From Thermaerobacter sp. FW80 (lineage in GTDB: Bacteria > Bacillota > Sulfobacillia > Thermaerobacterales > Thermaerobacteraceae), in contig NZ_CP037895.1 of the NCBI RefSeq assembly GCF_004634385.1, positions 843,245 to 907,244 of the forward strand: 64,000 nucleotides of DNA. The letters run 5' to 3'. Below, piece by piece: positions 8,777 to 17,506 of the stretch. How positions within the stretch are numbered: position 1 is the first letter of the stretch; each line of letters begins with the position of its first letter. The translations under genes and the position numbers were made by a program. The notes beneath the pieces are model-generated. The model made no database searches. It was not told where the DNA came from and worked only from the letters and a program-made list of their open reading frames with translations.

Positions 8777-9447
8777 GGCGCCCTCCCTCCCGGCTCCGTC
8801 GCCGCCCGCTTGGTGCCCGCTCCCGGCGCCGACCCGTCCCGCCCGCCGCCCGGGTCCGATGCGCCGGAACGCGCTGCGCCGCGGGCCTCCGCTCCCTGGC
8901 CCGCCTCGCGCCCCGACCCCATCCGCTGGCGCCCGGGCGCGGCCCCGGGACCGGCCGCGCCCGCACCCGCCCGAGGCCTCGCCTCTCCCCCACCACCGCG
9001 AAGGCCCCCTGAGACAGGGGGCCTCAACAGTCGCGCCTTGCGCAAGACGTCTTCCAGCGCCCGGCACGCCGTCTCCCAATCCAGATCGGCCGCGGCGTCC
9101 CGGGCCACCACCACCAGCCACCAGCCCGGCGCGACCCGGGGCGCCAGCCGGCGGAAGGCCTCGGCCAGCAGGCGGCGGACGCGATTGCGCCGCACCGCCT
9201 TGCCCAGGCGACGGCCCACCGTGATGCCGATCCGCGTCGGACCGCCCCCGCCCACGCCCGCCGCGGGGCCATGACCCGCGGCGGGCACCCCGTCGCGGCC
9301 ACCGGCATCCGCGGGCTGCGGCGGACGCGCCGCATCCGGCCGCCAGGCGTAGAGGACCACCCACCGGTTCCCCCACGCCCGCCCCGCCCGCCGCACCTGG
9401 CGAAACTCCTCGCCGCGGCGCAGGCGCCACGGCCGTGGCAGGCTCAC
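8770..9447 (-). CDS. rnpA: Ribonuclease P protein component
   Basis: RnpA is the protein subunit that helps RNase P RNA mature tRNA 5' ends. The core includes [39 protein letters not shown] and LLAEAFRRL, where the RNR basic helix contacts RNA. The protein is 225 aa, roughly twice the usual 110-120. Some 35 residues (Pro/Gly/Ala-rich, about 37-70) are inserted before the RNR helix, and about 80 low-complexity residues follow the core. Both additions look like GC-rich expansions common in this genome. The gene sits 15 bp downstream of rpmH. Confidence 0.92.
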   Translation of the reverse strand: MSLPRPWRLRRGEEFRQVRRAGRAWGNRWVVLYAWRPDAARPPQPADAGGRDGVPAAGHGPAAGVGGGGPTRIGITVGRRLGKAVRRNRVRRLLAEAFRRLAPRVAPGWWLVVVARDAAADLDWETACRALEDVLRKARLLRPPVSGGLRGGGGEARPRAGAGAAGPGAAPGRQRMGSGREAGQGAEARGAARSGASDPGGGRDGSAPGAGTKRAATEPGGRAPC

Positions 9448-9462
9448 CGGACCTCGCCCCGC

Positions 9463-9597
9463 TCAGACCGCCAGGCGGTGGCGCCCCTTGCGCCGCCGGC
9501 GCGCCAGCACCCGTCGCCCCGCCTTCGTGCGCATGCGCACGCGGAAGCCGTGGGTACGGTGCCGGCGCCGCCGGTTGGGTTGATAGGTGCGCTTCAT
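9463..9597 (-). CDS. rpmH: 50S ribosomal protein L34
   Basis: This 44-aa, highly basic protein begins [20 protein letters not shown] and ends GRHRLAV, a textbook L34 that packs against 23S rRNA in the large subunit. Its promoter lies at 9728-9757 and an intrinsic-terminator-like hairpin lies between promoter and gene. It heads the leftward rpmH-rnpA-yidD-yidC-jag series. Confidence 0.97.
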   Translation of the reverse strand: MKRTYQPNRRRRHRTHGFRVRMRTKAGRRVLARRRRKGRHRLAV

Positions 9598-9672
9598 CGC
9601 CTCCACCCCGCTTCCCGGCTCGCCGGGTTCGGCCGGAGGCCGCCCCGAGCGGCCCCGGGTGGCCCTGCGTGC

Positions 9673-9712
9673 AAAAACCGCCGGAACCCCGAGGCATCGC
9701 CCGTTCCGGCGG
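9673..9712 (-). terminator. Hairpin plus U-tract inside the rpmH leader (candidate attenuator)
   Basis: On the minus strand a perfect 10-bp stem (CCGCCGGAAC with GTTCCGGCGG, loop 15 nt) is followed at once by TTTTT. This has the form of an intrinsic terminator. It begins only about 10 nt after the expected rpmH transcription start and ends 76 nt before the L34 start codon, so transcripts from the visible promoter must read through it. Confidence 0.6.
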
Positions 9713-9727
9713 CTTCAAAGCAGCGCC

Positions 9728-9757
9728 ATTATAGCGGCGCCCCCTGCGCGGTGTCAA
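9728..9757 (-). promoter_or_regulatory. rpmH promoter
   Basis: On the minus strand TTGACA (9757-9752) and TATAAT (9733-9728) are separated by 18 bp, a near-consensus housekeeping sigma factor promoter. The ISLre2 target duplication begins only 8 bp upstream of the -35 box. Confidence 0.85.
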
Positions 9758-9773
9758 CGCGCGAACGGTCCCG

Positions 9774-11361
9774 GTCCGTGTCACGTTCCGGTGGGTGCCC
9801 CCAGCGGTGAATCGGCTGTCAAGCCACCGGTGCGTGGACATGGGCCAGGTCGCGCAGCACCTGAACCCAGGGTTTGGTCGCATGCGGCCCGGTGAGCGCT
9901 GGGATGCGGGCACGCAGCCAACGGGCTGGGTCCTCCTCGAGCTGGCGCATCACGCGCTGAACGGCCTGGCGTGTCGCCTGCCGCACGCCGGGCGAAATCT
10001 GCAGGGGCCGGCCGCCGAGGACCGCGCGCCAGTGGGGGTCCACGCGTTCGCTCAAGAGCCGCGCCAAGTGGTCGGCGCCGCGTTCACTCCAACGCGCCCC
10101 ATGCCGTTTCATCCGTCGCGCAAGGACGTGAAAGACCTCCGCTTCGATCGCCCCCAGCCGCGGCGCTTCCCCAGAAGCCACAATCCCGTCCCAGTGCTCC
10201 CGCAAGTAGCCGCGCAGCCGCAACAAGCGCTCCCGCGCCGGACCACGCCGCCCCCGTAGCGTCTGGCGAAGCGCCGACTCCACGCCCGCCCAATCCCCCG
10301 CTTCGATGGCCCGGCACACCTGGGCGTACGTCTCCTCGGAAGGCGATAACGCCTCCCGCAGGGCTCGCCGCAGGTGGAACGGATCCAGCCGGTAACACGC
10401 GCGGGGGAAGTACTGCAACCCCTGCTTGACCCAATGCGCCCCATCGCCTCCGAGGTAACAAGCCTGGACCGCGCTCAGATCCCAGTGCGTCCCCCAATAG
10501 GCGCTCGCCTGCTCCCAAAAGGCCGTCCCCGGCATCACCCCCGCCACGACCCGCCGCTCCCGCAGCGCTTGCCGGTTCGAACCCACGGCTTGCTTGCCTT
10601 CGTACGCGACCCCCAGCTTCAACACCACCGGTTGCCCTCGACCCCGCAGATAAACCTCGTCCGCTTCGGCATGCAGCTCGACGCTCCGGCGCCGGCCTTC
10701 CGGCACCTGGCCCTCCACGAACACCGACCGCCGTAGCCGCTCCGCCGCCTCCTTCAACCGGCGCCCCGCCCGTTGGGACGCCCGCCACACCGTCATCGCC
10801 CGCGCCGGTGCCTGCCCCGCCGTCAACTCCCGCAGGACCGCCGCCGCTCGGTGATACGGCATCTCCGTCGCGAGCCGCCGGCACAGCGCTTCCAGCCGCG
10901 GCGACAGTCGCCGCCGCGATTCCAAGCCCAGTGCTTCATCCAGCAAGAACACACCCTGGCCCGTCGCCCGGTCCCGGTAGTAACGTCGCTTCACCTGCAA
11001 CTCGCCCAGCGGCGTGTCCAGGACCCGCTCCCGCGTATCCAGGCACTCATATCGGCTCGGGTCCCGCTCCTGCATCAGTCGCTCATCGATCCCGGCCAAC
11101 ACCCACTCCAGCAGCCGCAGTGTCAGCCGGCCGCTGAGCCGCTGAACGGCTTCCTCCAGTTCGCCAAACGATCGGTCCTCCGTCACCAGCTCCGCCAGTT
11201 CCCGCAATGTCTGGAGGAAAAGTTCGCGCACAGCGTGTATGCTGAGCATGGGGCCTCACCCTCCGACTGCCGCTGGGGAAGCCGTCCCGATGCAGGGACA
11301 GCCTCCGGGTGAGGCCTTTTCTATTTGCCTCGACCCTCACCTACCGAAACGTTACACGGAC
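9774..11361 (-). mobile_element. ISLre2-family insertion sequence, copy 1
   Basis: The element is 1,588 bp. Its ends form imperfect inverted repeats of about 24 bp beginning GTCCGTGT (9774-9797 and 11338-11361, three mismatches). It is flanked by a 9-bp direct repeat ACGGTCCCG at 9765-9773 and 11362-11370, the target-site duplication. It inserted between the rpmH promoter and the dnaA upstream region without removing either. Copy 2 at 56509-58096 has the same length, the opposite orientation and at least two base differences. Confidence 0.93.
9819..11249 (-). CDS. ISLre2-family transposase (UPF0236)
   Basis: The 476-aa protein matches the UPF0236/ISLre2 transposases in length and layout. An N-terminal helical region ([20 protein letters not shown]) precedes [21 protein letters not shown] likely catalytic core follows, with [20 protein letters not shown], a [20 protein letters not shown] segment and [12 protein letters not shown]. 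Acidic residues in those three segments are candidates for the DDE triad. It fills the element, leaving 45 bp and 112 bp to the two ends. The copy at 56621 differs by one residue (Tyr for Asp in RRYYRD versus RRYDRD). Confidence 0.92.
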   Translation of the reverse strand: MLSIHAVRELFLQTLRELAELVTEDRSFGELEEAVQRLSGRLTLRLLEWVLAGIDERLMQERDPSRYECLDTRERVLDTPLGELQVKRRYYRDRATGQGVFLLDEALGLESRRRLSPRLEALCRRLATEMPYHRAAAVLRELTAGQAPARAMTVWRASQRAGRRLKEAAERLRRSVFVEGQVPEGRRRSVELHAEADEVYLRGRGQPVVLKLGVAYEGKQAVGSNRQALRERRVVAGVMPGTAFWEQASAYWGTHWDLSAVQACYLGGDGAHWVKQGLQYFPRACYRLDPFHLRRALREALSPSEETYAQVCRAIEAGDWAGVESALRQTLRGRRGPARERLLRLRGYLREHWDGIVASGEAPRLGAIEAEVFHVLARRMKRHGARWSERGADHLARLLSERVDPHWRAVLGGRPLQISPGVRQATRQAVQRVMRQLEEDPARWLRARIPALTGPHATKPWVQVLRDLAHVHAPVA

Positions 11362-11475
11362 ACGGTCCCGGCGCGTCCCCGACCGGGATCGGCGCTGCCT
11401 CCACCCCGCCCCCGCGCATCCCCACCGCCTGCCCGCACGGTGCCCTGGCGCCCGCCCCCAGCCCATGCGTTCCGA

Positions 11476-11505
11476 TTGTGGGAGTTCCCAGGAACCTGCT
11501 ATCAT
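11476..11505 (+). promoter_or_regulatory. Candidate dnaA promoter
   Basis: TTGTGG (11476-11481) and TATCAT (11500-11505) are 18 bp apart, with TGC before the -10 forming an extended -10. It lies 420 bp upstream of dnaA, before the DnaA boxes, consistent with autoregulation. Confidence 0.55.
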
Positions 11506-11584
11506 CGTGGCGCCGGCCTCCGACGACGACACGAGTCGCCGCTGCCCCGTCGGGCGGCCGCGGGGGCGTCCCTCCGAGCCCTTC

Positions 11585-11895
11585 TTATTCACATCCTGTG
11601 GATAGGCTGTTGATACCGCGACGCCGCCCGGCACGACTCGACCGCATGCGCCGGCAGGAGACGCCGGCCGGCGCGCGGAATCTACACCGTCCCACAGCCG
11701 TCGACTGGGAGGCCGACGAGCTTCGACCTTCCACCGCCCACCGGGGCCGGTGGAAGGGTCTTTTTGCGTAAGGGGCTCTGTGGATAGGTTGTGGACGAAC
11801 CGTGGACAACCCGGGGGTCTTGCCCCCGCCCATGGCGCGGAGACGCGGTCTCGCCGGCTTGGGTCGTCCCGGCTCGGGCCACGACCTTATCCACA
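11585..11895. other. oriC: oriC part 1: DnaA-box cluster upstream of dnaA
   Basis: Several 9-mers match the DnaA box TTATCCACA: TTATTCACA (11585-11593), its inverted form TGTGGATAG (11597-11605 and 11779-11787), weaker TTGTGGACG (11789-11797), and a perfect TTATCCACA at 11887-11895. The sequence around 11581-11610 is unusually AT-rich for the window. The ISLre2 copy ends 224 bp to the left, so the boxes are intact. Confidence 0.85.
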
Positions 11896-11926
11896 ATCCG
11901 GACCCACCGGTTAGGAGGACCCTGCC

Positions 11927-13297
11927 GTGGTGAAGGGCGAGCTGGCCGAGGTGTGGACGGAGGCGCTTCAGCTCATCGAGCGCCGGCTGACCCGGCCGAG
12001 CTACGAGGCGTGGTTGCGCAACACCCGACCCGTGTCCCTGGAGGGCGACCGCCTGGTCCTGGCGGTCCCCAACCAGTTTGCCCGCGACTGGGTGCTGGAG
12101 CGTTGCTCCGGCGCCATCGTGGACTCCTTGCGGCGCGTGGTGGGTCACGATGTCCGTCTTGAAGTGGTGGTCGAACCGCAGCCCACGCCGCCGGCCACGG
12201 GCCAGGTGGCCGCCGCCACCGAGGCGCCGCTGGCACCGGCGCCGAGCGACGCCGGTTCGTCCTGGCGCACCCTCTCCCAGCCCCTCAACCCGAAGTACAC
12301 CTTCGAGACCTTCGTGACGGGCTCGGGCAACCGTCTCGCCCACGCCGCCGCCCTGGCCGTGGCCGAGGCGCCCGCCCGCACCTACAACCCCCTCTTCATC
12401 TACGGGGGGGTCGGTCTCGGGAAGACCCATCTGATGCAGGCCGTGGCCCACCACGTGCTGCGCAAGCACGGCAGCCGGGTGGCCTACGTGTCCTGCGAGA
12501 CGTTCACCAACGAGATGATCAACGCGATCCGCGACGGCAAGACCCTGGAGTTTCGCAACCGCTACCGCAACGTGGACGTCCTGCTGGTCGACGACATCCA
12601 GTTCCTGGCGGGCAAGGAGAGCACGCAGGAGGAGTTCTTCCACACCTTCAACGCGCTCCACGAGGCGAACCGCCAGATCGTCATCTCCAGCGACCGGCCG
12701 CCCAAGGAGATCCCCACCCTGGAGGAGCGCCTCCGCTCCCGCTTCGAGTGGGGCCTGATCTCCGACATCCAGCCGCCGGACTTCGAGACGCGGGTGGCGA
12801 TCCTGCGGAAGAAGGCCCAGCTGGAGAAGCTGCACGTCCCGGACGACGTCATCGCCTTCATCGCCGAGCGCATCGACACCAACATCCGCGAGCTGGAGGG
12901 CGCGCTGATCCGGCTGGTCGCCTTCGCCTCGCTGACCAACCACCACATCGACCTGGACCTGGCGCAGGAGGTGCTGAAGGACATCCTCCCGCCGCCCCGG
13001 GCCAACAAGGTCACCATCGCGCGGATCCAGGAGGTGGTGGCCGAGTACTACGGCGTCAAGGTGCGCGACCTCAAGGCGCGGCGACGCACCCGGGCCATCG
13101 CCTTCCCGCGCCAGGTGGCCATGTACCTCTGCCGCGAGCTGACGGAGGCGTCGCTGCCGCGCATCGGCGAGGAGTTCGGCGGCCGCGACCACACCACCGT
13201 GCTCCACGCCTACGAGAAGATCAGCCACGACATGCGCCACGATCCCCATCTGGGCCGCCAGATCAAGGAGCTGATGGACCTGATCCGCAAGGGCTGA
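11927..13297 (+). CDS. dnaA: Chromosomal replication initiator DnaA
   Basis: DnaA binds DnaA boxes and opens oriC as an ATP-dependent filament. The 456-aa protein has domain I (residues 1-80, [19 protein letters not shown]), a short variable domain II (about 81-115), AAA+ domain III with Walker [10 protein letters not shown] (160-168) and Walker B LLVDDIQF (near 220), and domain IV with the signature [15 protein letters not shown] (near 418-432). GTG 11927 has TTAGGAGGA 7 bp upstream. Within the domain II linker, codons for AGSS coincide with an exact copy of the repeat word CCGGTTCGTCC (12252-12262). Confidence 0.98.
   Translation: MVKGELAEVWTEALQLIERRLTRPSYEAWLRNTRPVSLEGDRLVLAVPNQFARDWVLERCSGAIVDSLRRVVGHDVRLEVVVEPQPTPPATGQVAAATEAPLAPAPSDAGSSWRTLSQPLNPKYTFETFVTGSGNRLAHAAALAVAEAPARTYNPLFIYGGVGLGKTHLMQAVAHHVLRKHGSRVAYVSCETFTNEMINAIRDGKTLEFRNRYRNVDVLLVDDIQFLAGKESTQEEFFHTFNALHEANRQIVISSDRPPKEIPTLEERLRSRFEWGLISDIQPPDFETRVAILRKKAQLEKLHVPDDVIAFIAERIDTNIRELEGALIRLVAFASLTNHHIDLDLAQEVLKDILPPPRANKVTIARIQEVVAEYYGVKVRDLKARRRTRAIAFPRQVAMYLCRELTEASLPRIGEEFGGRDHTTVLHAYEKISHDMRHDPHLGRQIKELMDLIRKG
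12252..12262 (-). repeat. GGACGAACCGG word in the dnaA linker
   Basis: Exact copy in inverted form (CCGGTTCGTCC), encoding AGSS in the flexible domain II linker of DnaA. Confidence 0.8.
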
Positions 13298-13298
13298 C

Positions 13299-13392
13299 GG
13301 ACGAACCGGCCCCCGACGGGGCCCGAGGGGCCTCCCCCGGCGGCCGGCGGGGCTCCCGCGGGCCGCCGCTCCGCGGCCGGGCCGGTTCGTCC
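13299..13392. repeat. 94-bp inverted-repeat unit between dnaA and dnaN
   Basis: The unit begins 2 bp after the dnaA stop. Its ends are perfect 14-bp inverted repeats, GGACGAACCGGCCC (13299-13312) and GGGCCGGTTCGTCC (13379-13392), each containing the 11-bp repeat word. The interior is extremely GC-rich and can pair further. It may act as a REP-like mRNA structure, a terminator or a small mobile repeat. Confidence 0.75.
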
Positions 13393-13396
13393 CGGC

Positions 13397-13600
13397 CTGT
13401 GGACCGCCTGTGGACCGGCGGTGGATCATCGGGGGACAGGATGGGGCCCGCCGCAGGAGTCGCCGGCCCGCCGGGGAAAGTGGGGAAAGCGGGGCACCGT
13501 CATCGACAGGTTGTCCCCGTCTCCGACACCTTTCGACATCGGGGCGCGACGGGCTTTTCCACAGTGCCCACAGCCCCTACTACGACTGCGACGAAGGGGA
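13397..13600. other. oriC: oriC part 2: DnaA boxes and candidate unwinding element upstream of dnaN
   Basis: Two TGTGGACCG-type boxes (13398-13416), a GGTTGTCCCC stretch (13509) and TTTTCCACA (13555-13563) lie in the dnaA-dnaN gap. The last is followed by a GC cluster (GCCCACAGCCCC, 13566-13577) and then a run of trinucleotides starting CTACTACGACTG (13577-13588). Box, GC cluster and trio repeat in that order match the basal unwinding system described in Bacillus. The trio part is imperfect, so this assignment is tentative. Confidence 0.55.
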
Positions 13601-13634
13601 CGATCGTCATCCCGCAGTGGAGGAGGAGGCCACC

Positions 13635-14744
13635 TTGCGGCTCGTCATCGACCAGGCCGACCTGCACGCCGCCCTCCAAGTGGCCATCCGCGGCGTCGCC
13701 ACCCGTTCCACGCTGCCCGTCCTCTCCGGCATCCTGCTGGTGGCGGAACCGGAGCAGCTGCGGCTGGTGGCCACCGACATGGAGCTGACGGTGGAGGCCC
13801 TGGCCCCCGCCCGGGTCCAGGAGGAGGGCGCGGTGGTGCTGCCCGGCCGCCACCTGGCCGAGATCGTCCGGCGCCTGCCGCCCGGCGAGGTGCACCTGGA
13901 GCTGGAGGGCCTGCGCGCCCGCCTGATCCAGGAGCGCTCGCAGTTCACCATCCACGGCACCGATCCCGGCATCTTCCCCGCCGTGCCGCGGGTGGGTGCC
14001 GGCACCACCGTGCTCTTCGACAACGGCGCCCTGCGCGGCCTCCTGCGGCGCACGACCTTCGCCGTCGCCACCGACGACTCCCGGCCGATCCTGACGGGCG
14101 TCAGCTTTCGCGCCCAGGGCGACCGGCTGGAGGCGGTGGCGACCGACGGGTTCCGCATCGCCGCCTGCCGCATGACCCTGGAACGCCCGGTGGAGGGAGG
14201 GGCGGCGGCGGCCGTCATCCCGGGTCGCAGCCTGGCCGAGGTGGCCCGGCTGCTGCCCGACGAGGGGATCGGCCGGATGCTGCTGGACGAAACCCAGGCC
14301 GGCTTCCAGCTGGGGGAGGTGCGGCTGATCACCCGCCTGCTGGATGGCGCCTACCCGGACGTCCTCGGACTGGTCCCCTCGGAGTACCCCACCCGGGTGC
14401 GCCTTCCCGCCCGCGCCTTCCAGGAGGCGTGCGAGCGGGCGGCCCTGCTGTCCGACAGCCGCCAGGCGGCCCGGTGGGTGATCCGCCTGTCGGTCGAACC
14501 CGGCCGGTTGGTGATCACCGCCAGCGACCCCGAGGTGGGGGAGGCGCGGGAGGAGATCCCCGCCGAGGTTGACGGCGAGGGGATGGTCATCGGGTTCAAC
14601 GCCCGCTACCTGGTGGACGGGCTCAAGGCCATCGAGGCCGAGGAAGTGCTCTTCGAGCTGACGGAGCCCCTCAAGGCCAGCCGCCTGCGCGGCGTGGGGG
14701 AAGACGAGTTCGTGTACATCGTGCTGCCGGTCAAGATCTCCTGA
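13635..14744 (+). CDS. dnaN: DNA polymerase III beta subunit (sliding clamp)
   Basis: DnaN is the ring-shaped processivity clamp of the replicase. The 369-aa length and the three repeated clamp folds are typical; recognisable parts are RSTLPVLSGILL (about residues 24-35), TDMELTVEA, RPILTGVSFRAQGDRLEAVATDGFR in domain 2 and the C-terminal VYIVLPVKI. TTG 13635 is used because AGGAGGAGG lies 5 bp upstream and translation then starts at the conserved LRLVIDQADL; the frame is open upstream through oriC. It lies between dnaA and recF as in most Firmicutes. Confidence 0.97.
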   Translation: MRLVIDQADLHAALQVAIRGVATRSTLPVLSGILLVAEPEQLRLVATDMELTVEALAPARVQEEGAVVLPGRHLAEIVRRLPPGEVHLELEGLRARLIQERSQFTIHGTDPGIFPAVPRVGAGTTVLFDNGALRGLLRRTTFAVATDDSRPILTGVSFRAQGDRLEAVATDGFRIAACRMTLERPVEGGAAAAVIPGRSLAEVARLLPDEGIGRMLLDETQAGFQLGEVRLITRLLDGAYPDVLGLVPSEYPTRVRLPARAFQEACERAALLSDSRQAARWVIRLSVEPGRLVITASDPEVGEAREEIPAEVDGEGMVIGFNARYLVDGLKAIEAEEVLFELTEPLKASRLRGVGEDEFVYIVLPVKIS

Positions 14745-14769
14745 GGTGGGCCGCCGGGGAGGGGGGCGC

Positions 14770-16053
14770 GTGGTCGTCCGGCGGGTGGTGCTGCGCCAGT
14801 TTCGCAGCTACGAGCAGGCCACCCTGGAGCTGGAACCCGGCCTCACCCTGCTGGTCGGGCCCAACGGGGTCGGCAAGACGAACCTGCTGGAGGCGATCCA
14901 CTTCGCCGCCACCGGCCGGTCGCCGCGCACGCCGCGGGACGCCGAGCTCATCCGCGAGGGGGCCGCGGCCTGCTACGTCCGCCTGGAGTGGGACGACCCC
15001 GTCGCCGGACGGCGCAGCGTCGAGGTGGCCTTCCACCGGGAGCGGGGGAAGGCGCTCCGCCTGGATGGCCGGCCGCGCCGTCGGCTGGCGGACCTCCACG
15101 GGGCGCTACCCGTGGTCTACTTCGCCCCCGAGACCCTGGCCCTGATCAAGGGCGCGCCCGCCGCACGCCGCGACTTCCTCGACCGGCTGCTGGTGCAGGT
15201 CGTCCCCGGCTACGGCGCGCTGCTCAACGACTACCATCGGGTGCTGGCTCAGCGCAACCAGCTGCTGCGCGACATCCGGGCGGGTCGCGCCGCGGCGTCG
15301 CTCCTGGGGATCTGGGACGAGCCCCTGCTGCGACACGGGACCGCCATCCGCCGGCGGCGCCGCGACCTGGTGGACGAACTGGCCCCGATGGTCGCCGCCG
15401 CGGCGGCGCGGATCGGCGCCGGCGGCGCCCACGGCCCGGGCAAGGTGGAGATGGTCTACGTGGTGGGCGACGCCGTCCCCGCTGGGGGAGGGCCTGGCGC
15501 CGGGGACGGCGATGCCCGACCGACAGGGCCCGCCGCGACCGGCCCCGCTGGCGCTGCGGCGGGAGGCGGTCCGCCCGCCCCGGCCCCGGAGGAGCCCGGT
15601 GATGCCGGGATGGGGCCGCCGGCGGCGGGCGAGGGGGAGGTTGCGCCGCACGGACCGCTCCCCGACCCGCGGGAGGAGCTGCTGCGCGGCACCACCCTCT
15701 GGGGGCCCCAACGCGATGACGTCGTCCTCCGGTTGGACGGACGGGATGCGCGGGCCTTCGCCTCCCAGGGTCAGCAACGCGCCCTGGCCCTGGCGCTGGT
15801 CCTGGCCGAGGTGGAGCTCATCCGACGCCGGCTGGGCCGCTGGCCCGTCGTGCTGCTGGACGACGTGCTCTCCGAGTTGGACGGGCGGCGGCGCCGACAG
15901 CTGCTGGCCCGGCTGGCCGGCCTCCCCCAGGTGATCGTGACGGCCACGGAGGAGACCGACTGGCCCGAGGGACCGAGGCCGCGGGTGATCGCCTTGCCCC
16001 TGGGCGGGAGCGACGCCGGGGGGTCCTGCGCCGCCGGGCGGGAGGAGCCATGA
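14770..16053 (+). CDS. recF: DNA replication and repair protein RecF
   Basis: RecF is an SMC-like ATPase that helps load RecA at gaps and supports replication restart. Walker A GPNGVGKTN lies at about residues 30-38, the ABC signature SQGQQRALALAL near 330, and Walker B VVLLDDVLSELDGR near 358. GTG 14770 is preferred because GGGGAGGGGGGC lies directly upstream; GTG 14746, 2 bp after the dnaN stop, is also possible. About 65 residues (roughly 236-300) form a Gly/Ala/Pro/Asp-rich insert not normal for RecF, making the protein 427 aa instead of about 370. Confidence 0.95.
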   Translation: MVVRRVVLRQFRSYEQATLELEPGLTLLVGPNGVGKTNLLEAIHFAATGRSPRTPRDAELIREGAAACYVRLEWDDPVAGRRSVEVAFHRERGKALRLDGRPRRRLADLHGALPVVYFAPETLALIKGAPAARRDFLDRLLVQVVPGYGALLNDYHRVLAQRNQLLRDIRAGRAAASLLGIWDEPLLRHGTAIRRRRRDLVDELAPMVAAAAARIGAGGAHGPGKVEMVYVVGDAVPAGGGPGAGDGDARPTGPAATGPAGAAAGGGPPAPAPEEPGDAGMGPPAAGEGEVAPHGPLPDPREELLRGTTLWGPQRDDVVLRLDGRDARAFASQGQQRALALALVLAEVELIRRRLGRWPVVLLDDVLSELDGRRRRQLLARLAGLPQVIVTATEETDWPEGPRPRVIALPLGGSDAGGSCAAGREEP

Positions 16054-17450
16054 GCAAGGAGCCACCGGATGTGGGAGGCTGCGGGGGCCGCGTGCCGGCC
16101 GGGCACCGGGACGGGGCGGCGAGCGCCTCCGCCGGGGGCGGTGCGACCGACAGCGGACGCGGTGGCCCCACCCGCGCGCCCATCCGTTCCGAGGTGCCCC
16201 ATCCGGGCCGGGGGCGCGGGGGCGCGGCGCCCCTGGGTCCGGTGCTGGATGCCCTGTTGGCCCGACTGGGGCTCGCCACCCAGGTGCGGCGCCATCGGGC
16301 GCTCCGTCTGTGGGACCAGGTGGTGGGACCGGTCATCGCGGCGCGCGCCCGCCCCTACCGGCTGACGGGCGACGTGCTGTGGGTGGCCGTGCGCCACCCC
16401 GGGTGGGCCCAGGAGCTGGCCTACCTCAAGGCCACCATCCTGCGCGATCTCAACGCCGCGGTGGGCGGCCCCGCGCTGCGGGATCTGCGGTTCACCACCG
16501 GGCCCGGCCCCCGGCAGGGTCCTGCCCGCCCGACGACCACCAGGGGGGCCGCGGTGCCGCGCTCCCCCGCCTGCGGCGATGGGGTCGGCCAGGCCGCCGC
16601 GACCCGGGCGCCCGACGGCGCGGCCGCGCCGGAGACCGGCATGACCGGGCCGCCGGTCACCGCGCCGCGGGCGGCGGCTTCCCAAGCCCGGCCGGCGCCG
16701 GGGCCGCCGTCCACCGGCTCCTCGAGCCCACGGGGGGAGGGCGCGGGGGGCGCCGCCGCCGGGGCGTGCCAGGATGCGGAGTTGCAGGCGGCGGCGGCGC
16801 GCTGGCTGCAGGCGGCCCGGCGGCGCCGCCGGTGGGCGCTGGAGCGGGGCTGGCAGCCGTGTGCCAGCTGCGGCAGCCTCTATCCGCCCCATCCGGGCCG
16901 ATCCATGGCGGTGGCCGGCGCCGGGCGCCATGGGGGGAACGGGTCCCCACGCTTGGAGGCCTCGTCGGGAGAAGCCCTCTGCCCCGCCTGCCGGGCGGCG
17001 CGGCAGGAGGCGTTGCGCCTGCGGATCCGCACCCTGCTCGAGCGGGACCCGTGGCTGGCCTGCGGGCAGGTGGCGGCAGCCCTCGGGGAACCGGTGGAGG
17101 CGGTCGCCCGCCTGTACCGGGAGGAACGGACGGCGCTCCAGGAGCACTGGCGAGCCCGGCTGCGCGTGGCCGCGACGCGGCTGCGGAAGGGGGAGCCGCC
17201 CGCGGCGGAGACCCGCTCCCTGCTCTTGCGATATGCGCTGTTGCGGACCGGTGCCGACCCGGGGCGACTGGACGGCGCCGCGGCCCGCGAGGCGCTGGGG
17301 CCGCGGCTGGCACCGCTGTGGGACGCGTGCTTCGGTCCCCCGTCGGCGGGCAGCGGCCCGTCCCCCCGCCGCCCGGCGGCCTCGCCGCGGCCCGCCCGTC
17401 GCGGGGCACGCCCGCCGGCGGGATCCGACGCCGGCGACCGGCGGCGGTGA
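16050..17450 (+). CDS. DUF721 (DciA-like) protein fused to a zinc-ribbon and helical C-terminus
   Basis: Residues about 62-150 (LGPVLDALLARLGLATQVRR ... LWDQVVGPVIAARARP ... WAQELAYLKATILRDLN) match DUF721, the KH-like domain of DciA, which loads the replicative helicase in bacteria lacking DnaC/DnaI. A long Pro/Ala-rich linker follows. Residues near 271-320 carry CASC and CPAC pairs that would bind zinc, and then about 130 helical residues (DPWLACGQVAAALGEPVEAV) resembling a small DNA-binding fold. ATG 16050 overlaps the recF stop (ATGA) and has GGAGGAG upstream, so the two are coupled. DUF721 next to recF and gyrB is the actinobacterial arrangement. A helicase-loading role is inferred from family and place only. 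Confidence 0.75.
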   Translation: MSKEPPDVGGCGGRVPAGHRDGAASASAGGGATDSGRGGPTRAPIRSEVPHPGRGRGGAAPLGPVLDALLARLGLATQVRRHRALRLWDQVVGPVIAARARPYRLTGDVLWVAVRHPGWAQELAYLKATILRDLNAAVGGPALRDLRFTTGPGPRQGPARPTTTRGAAVPRSPACGDGVGQAAATRAPDGAAAPETGMTGPPVTAPRAAASQARPAPGPPSTGSSSPRGEGAGGAAAGACQDAELQAAAARWLQAARRRRRWALERGWQPCASCGSLYPPHPGRSMAVAGAGRHGGNGSPRLEASSGEALCPACRAARQEALRLRIRTLLERDPWLACGQVAAALGEPVEAVARLYREERTALQEHWRARLRVAATRLRKGEPPAAETRSLLLRYALLRTGADPGRLDGAAAREALGPRLAPLWDACFGPPSAGSGPSPRRPAASPRPARRGARPPAGSDAGDRRR

Positions 17451-17506
17451 GGGCAGGACCCATGCCGGCGCGGCCGATGCGGTACCCTCAAGGTGGGGGG
17501 TCGACG

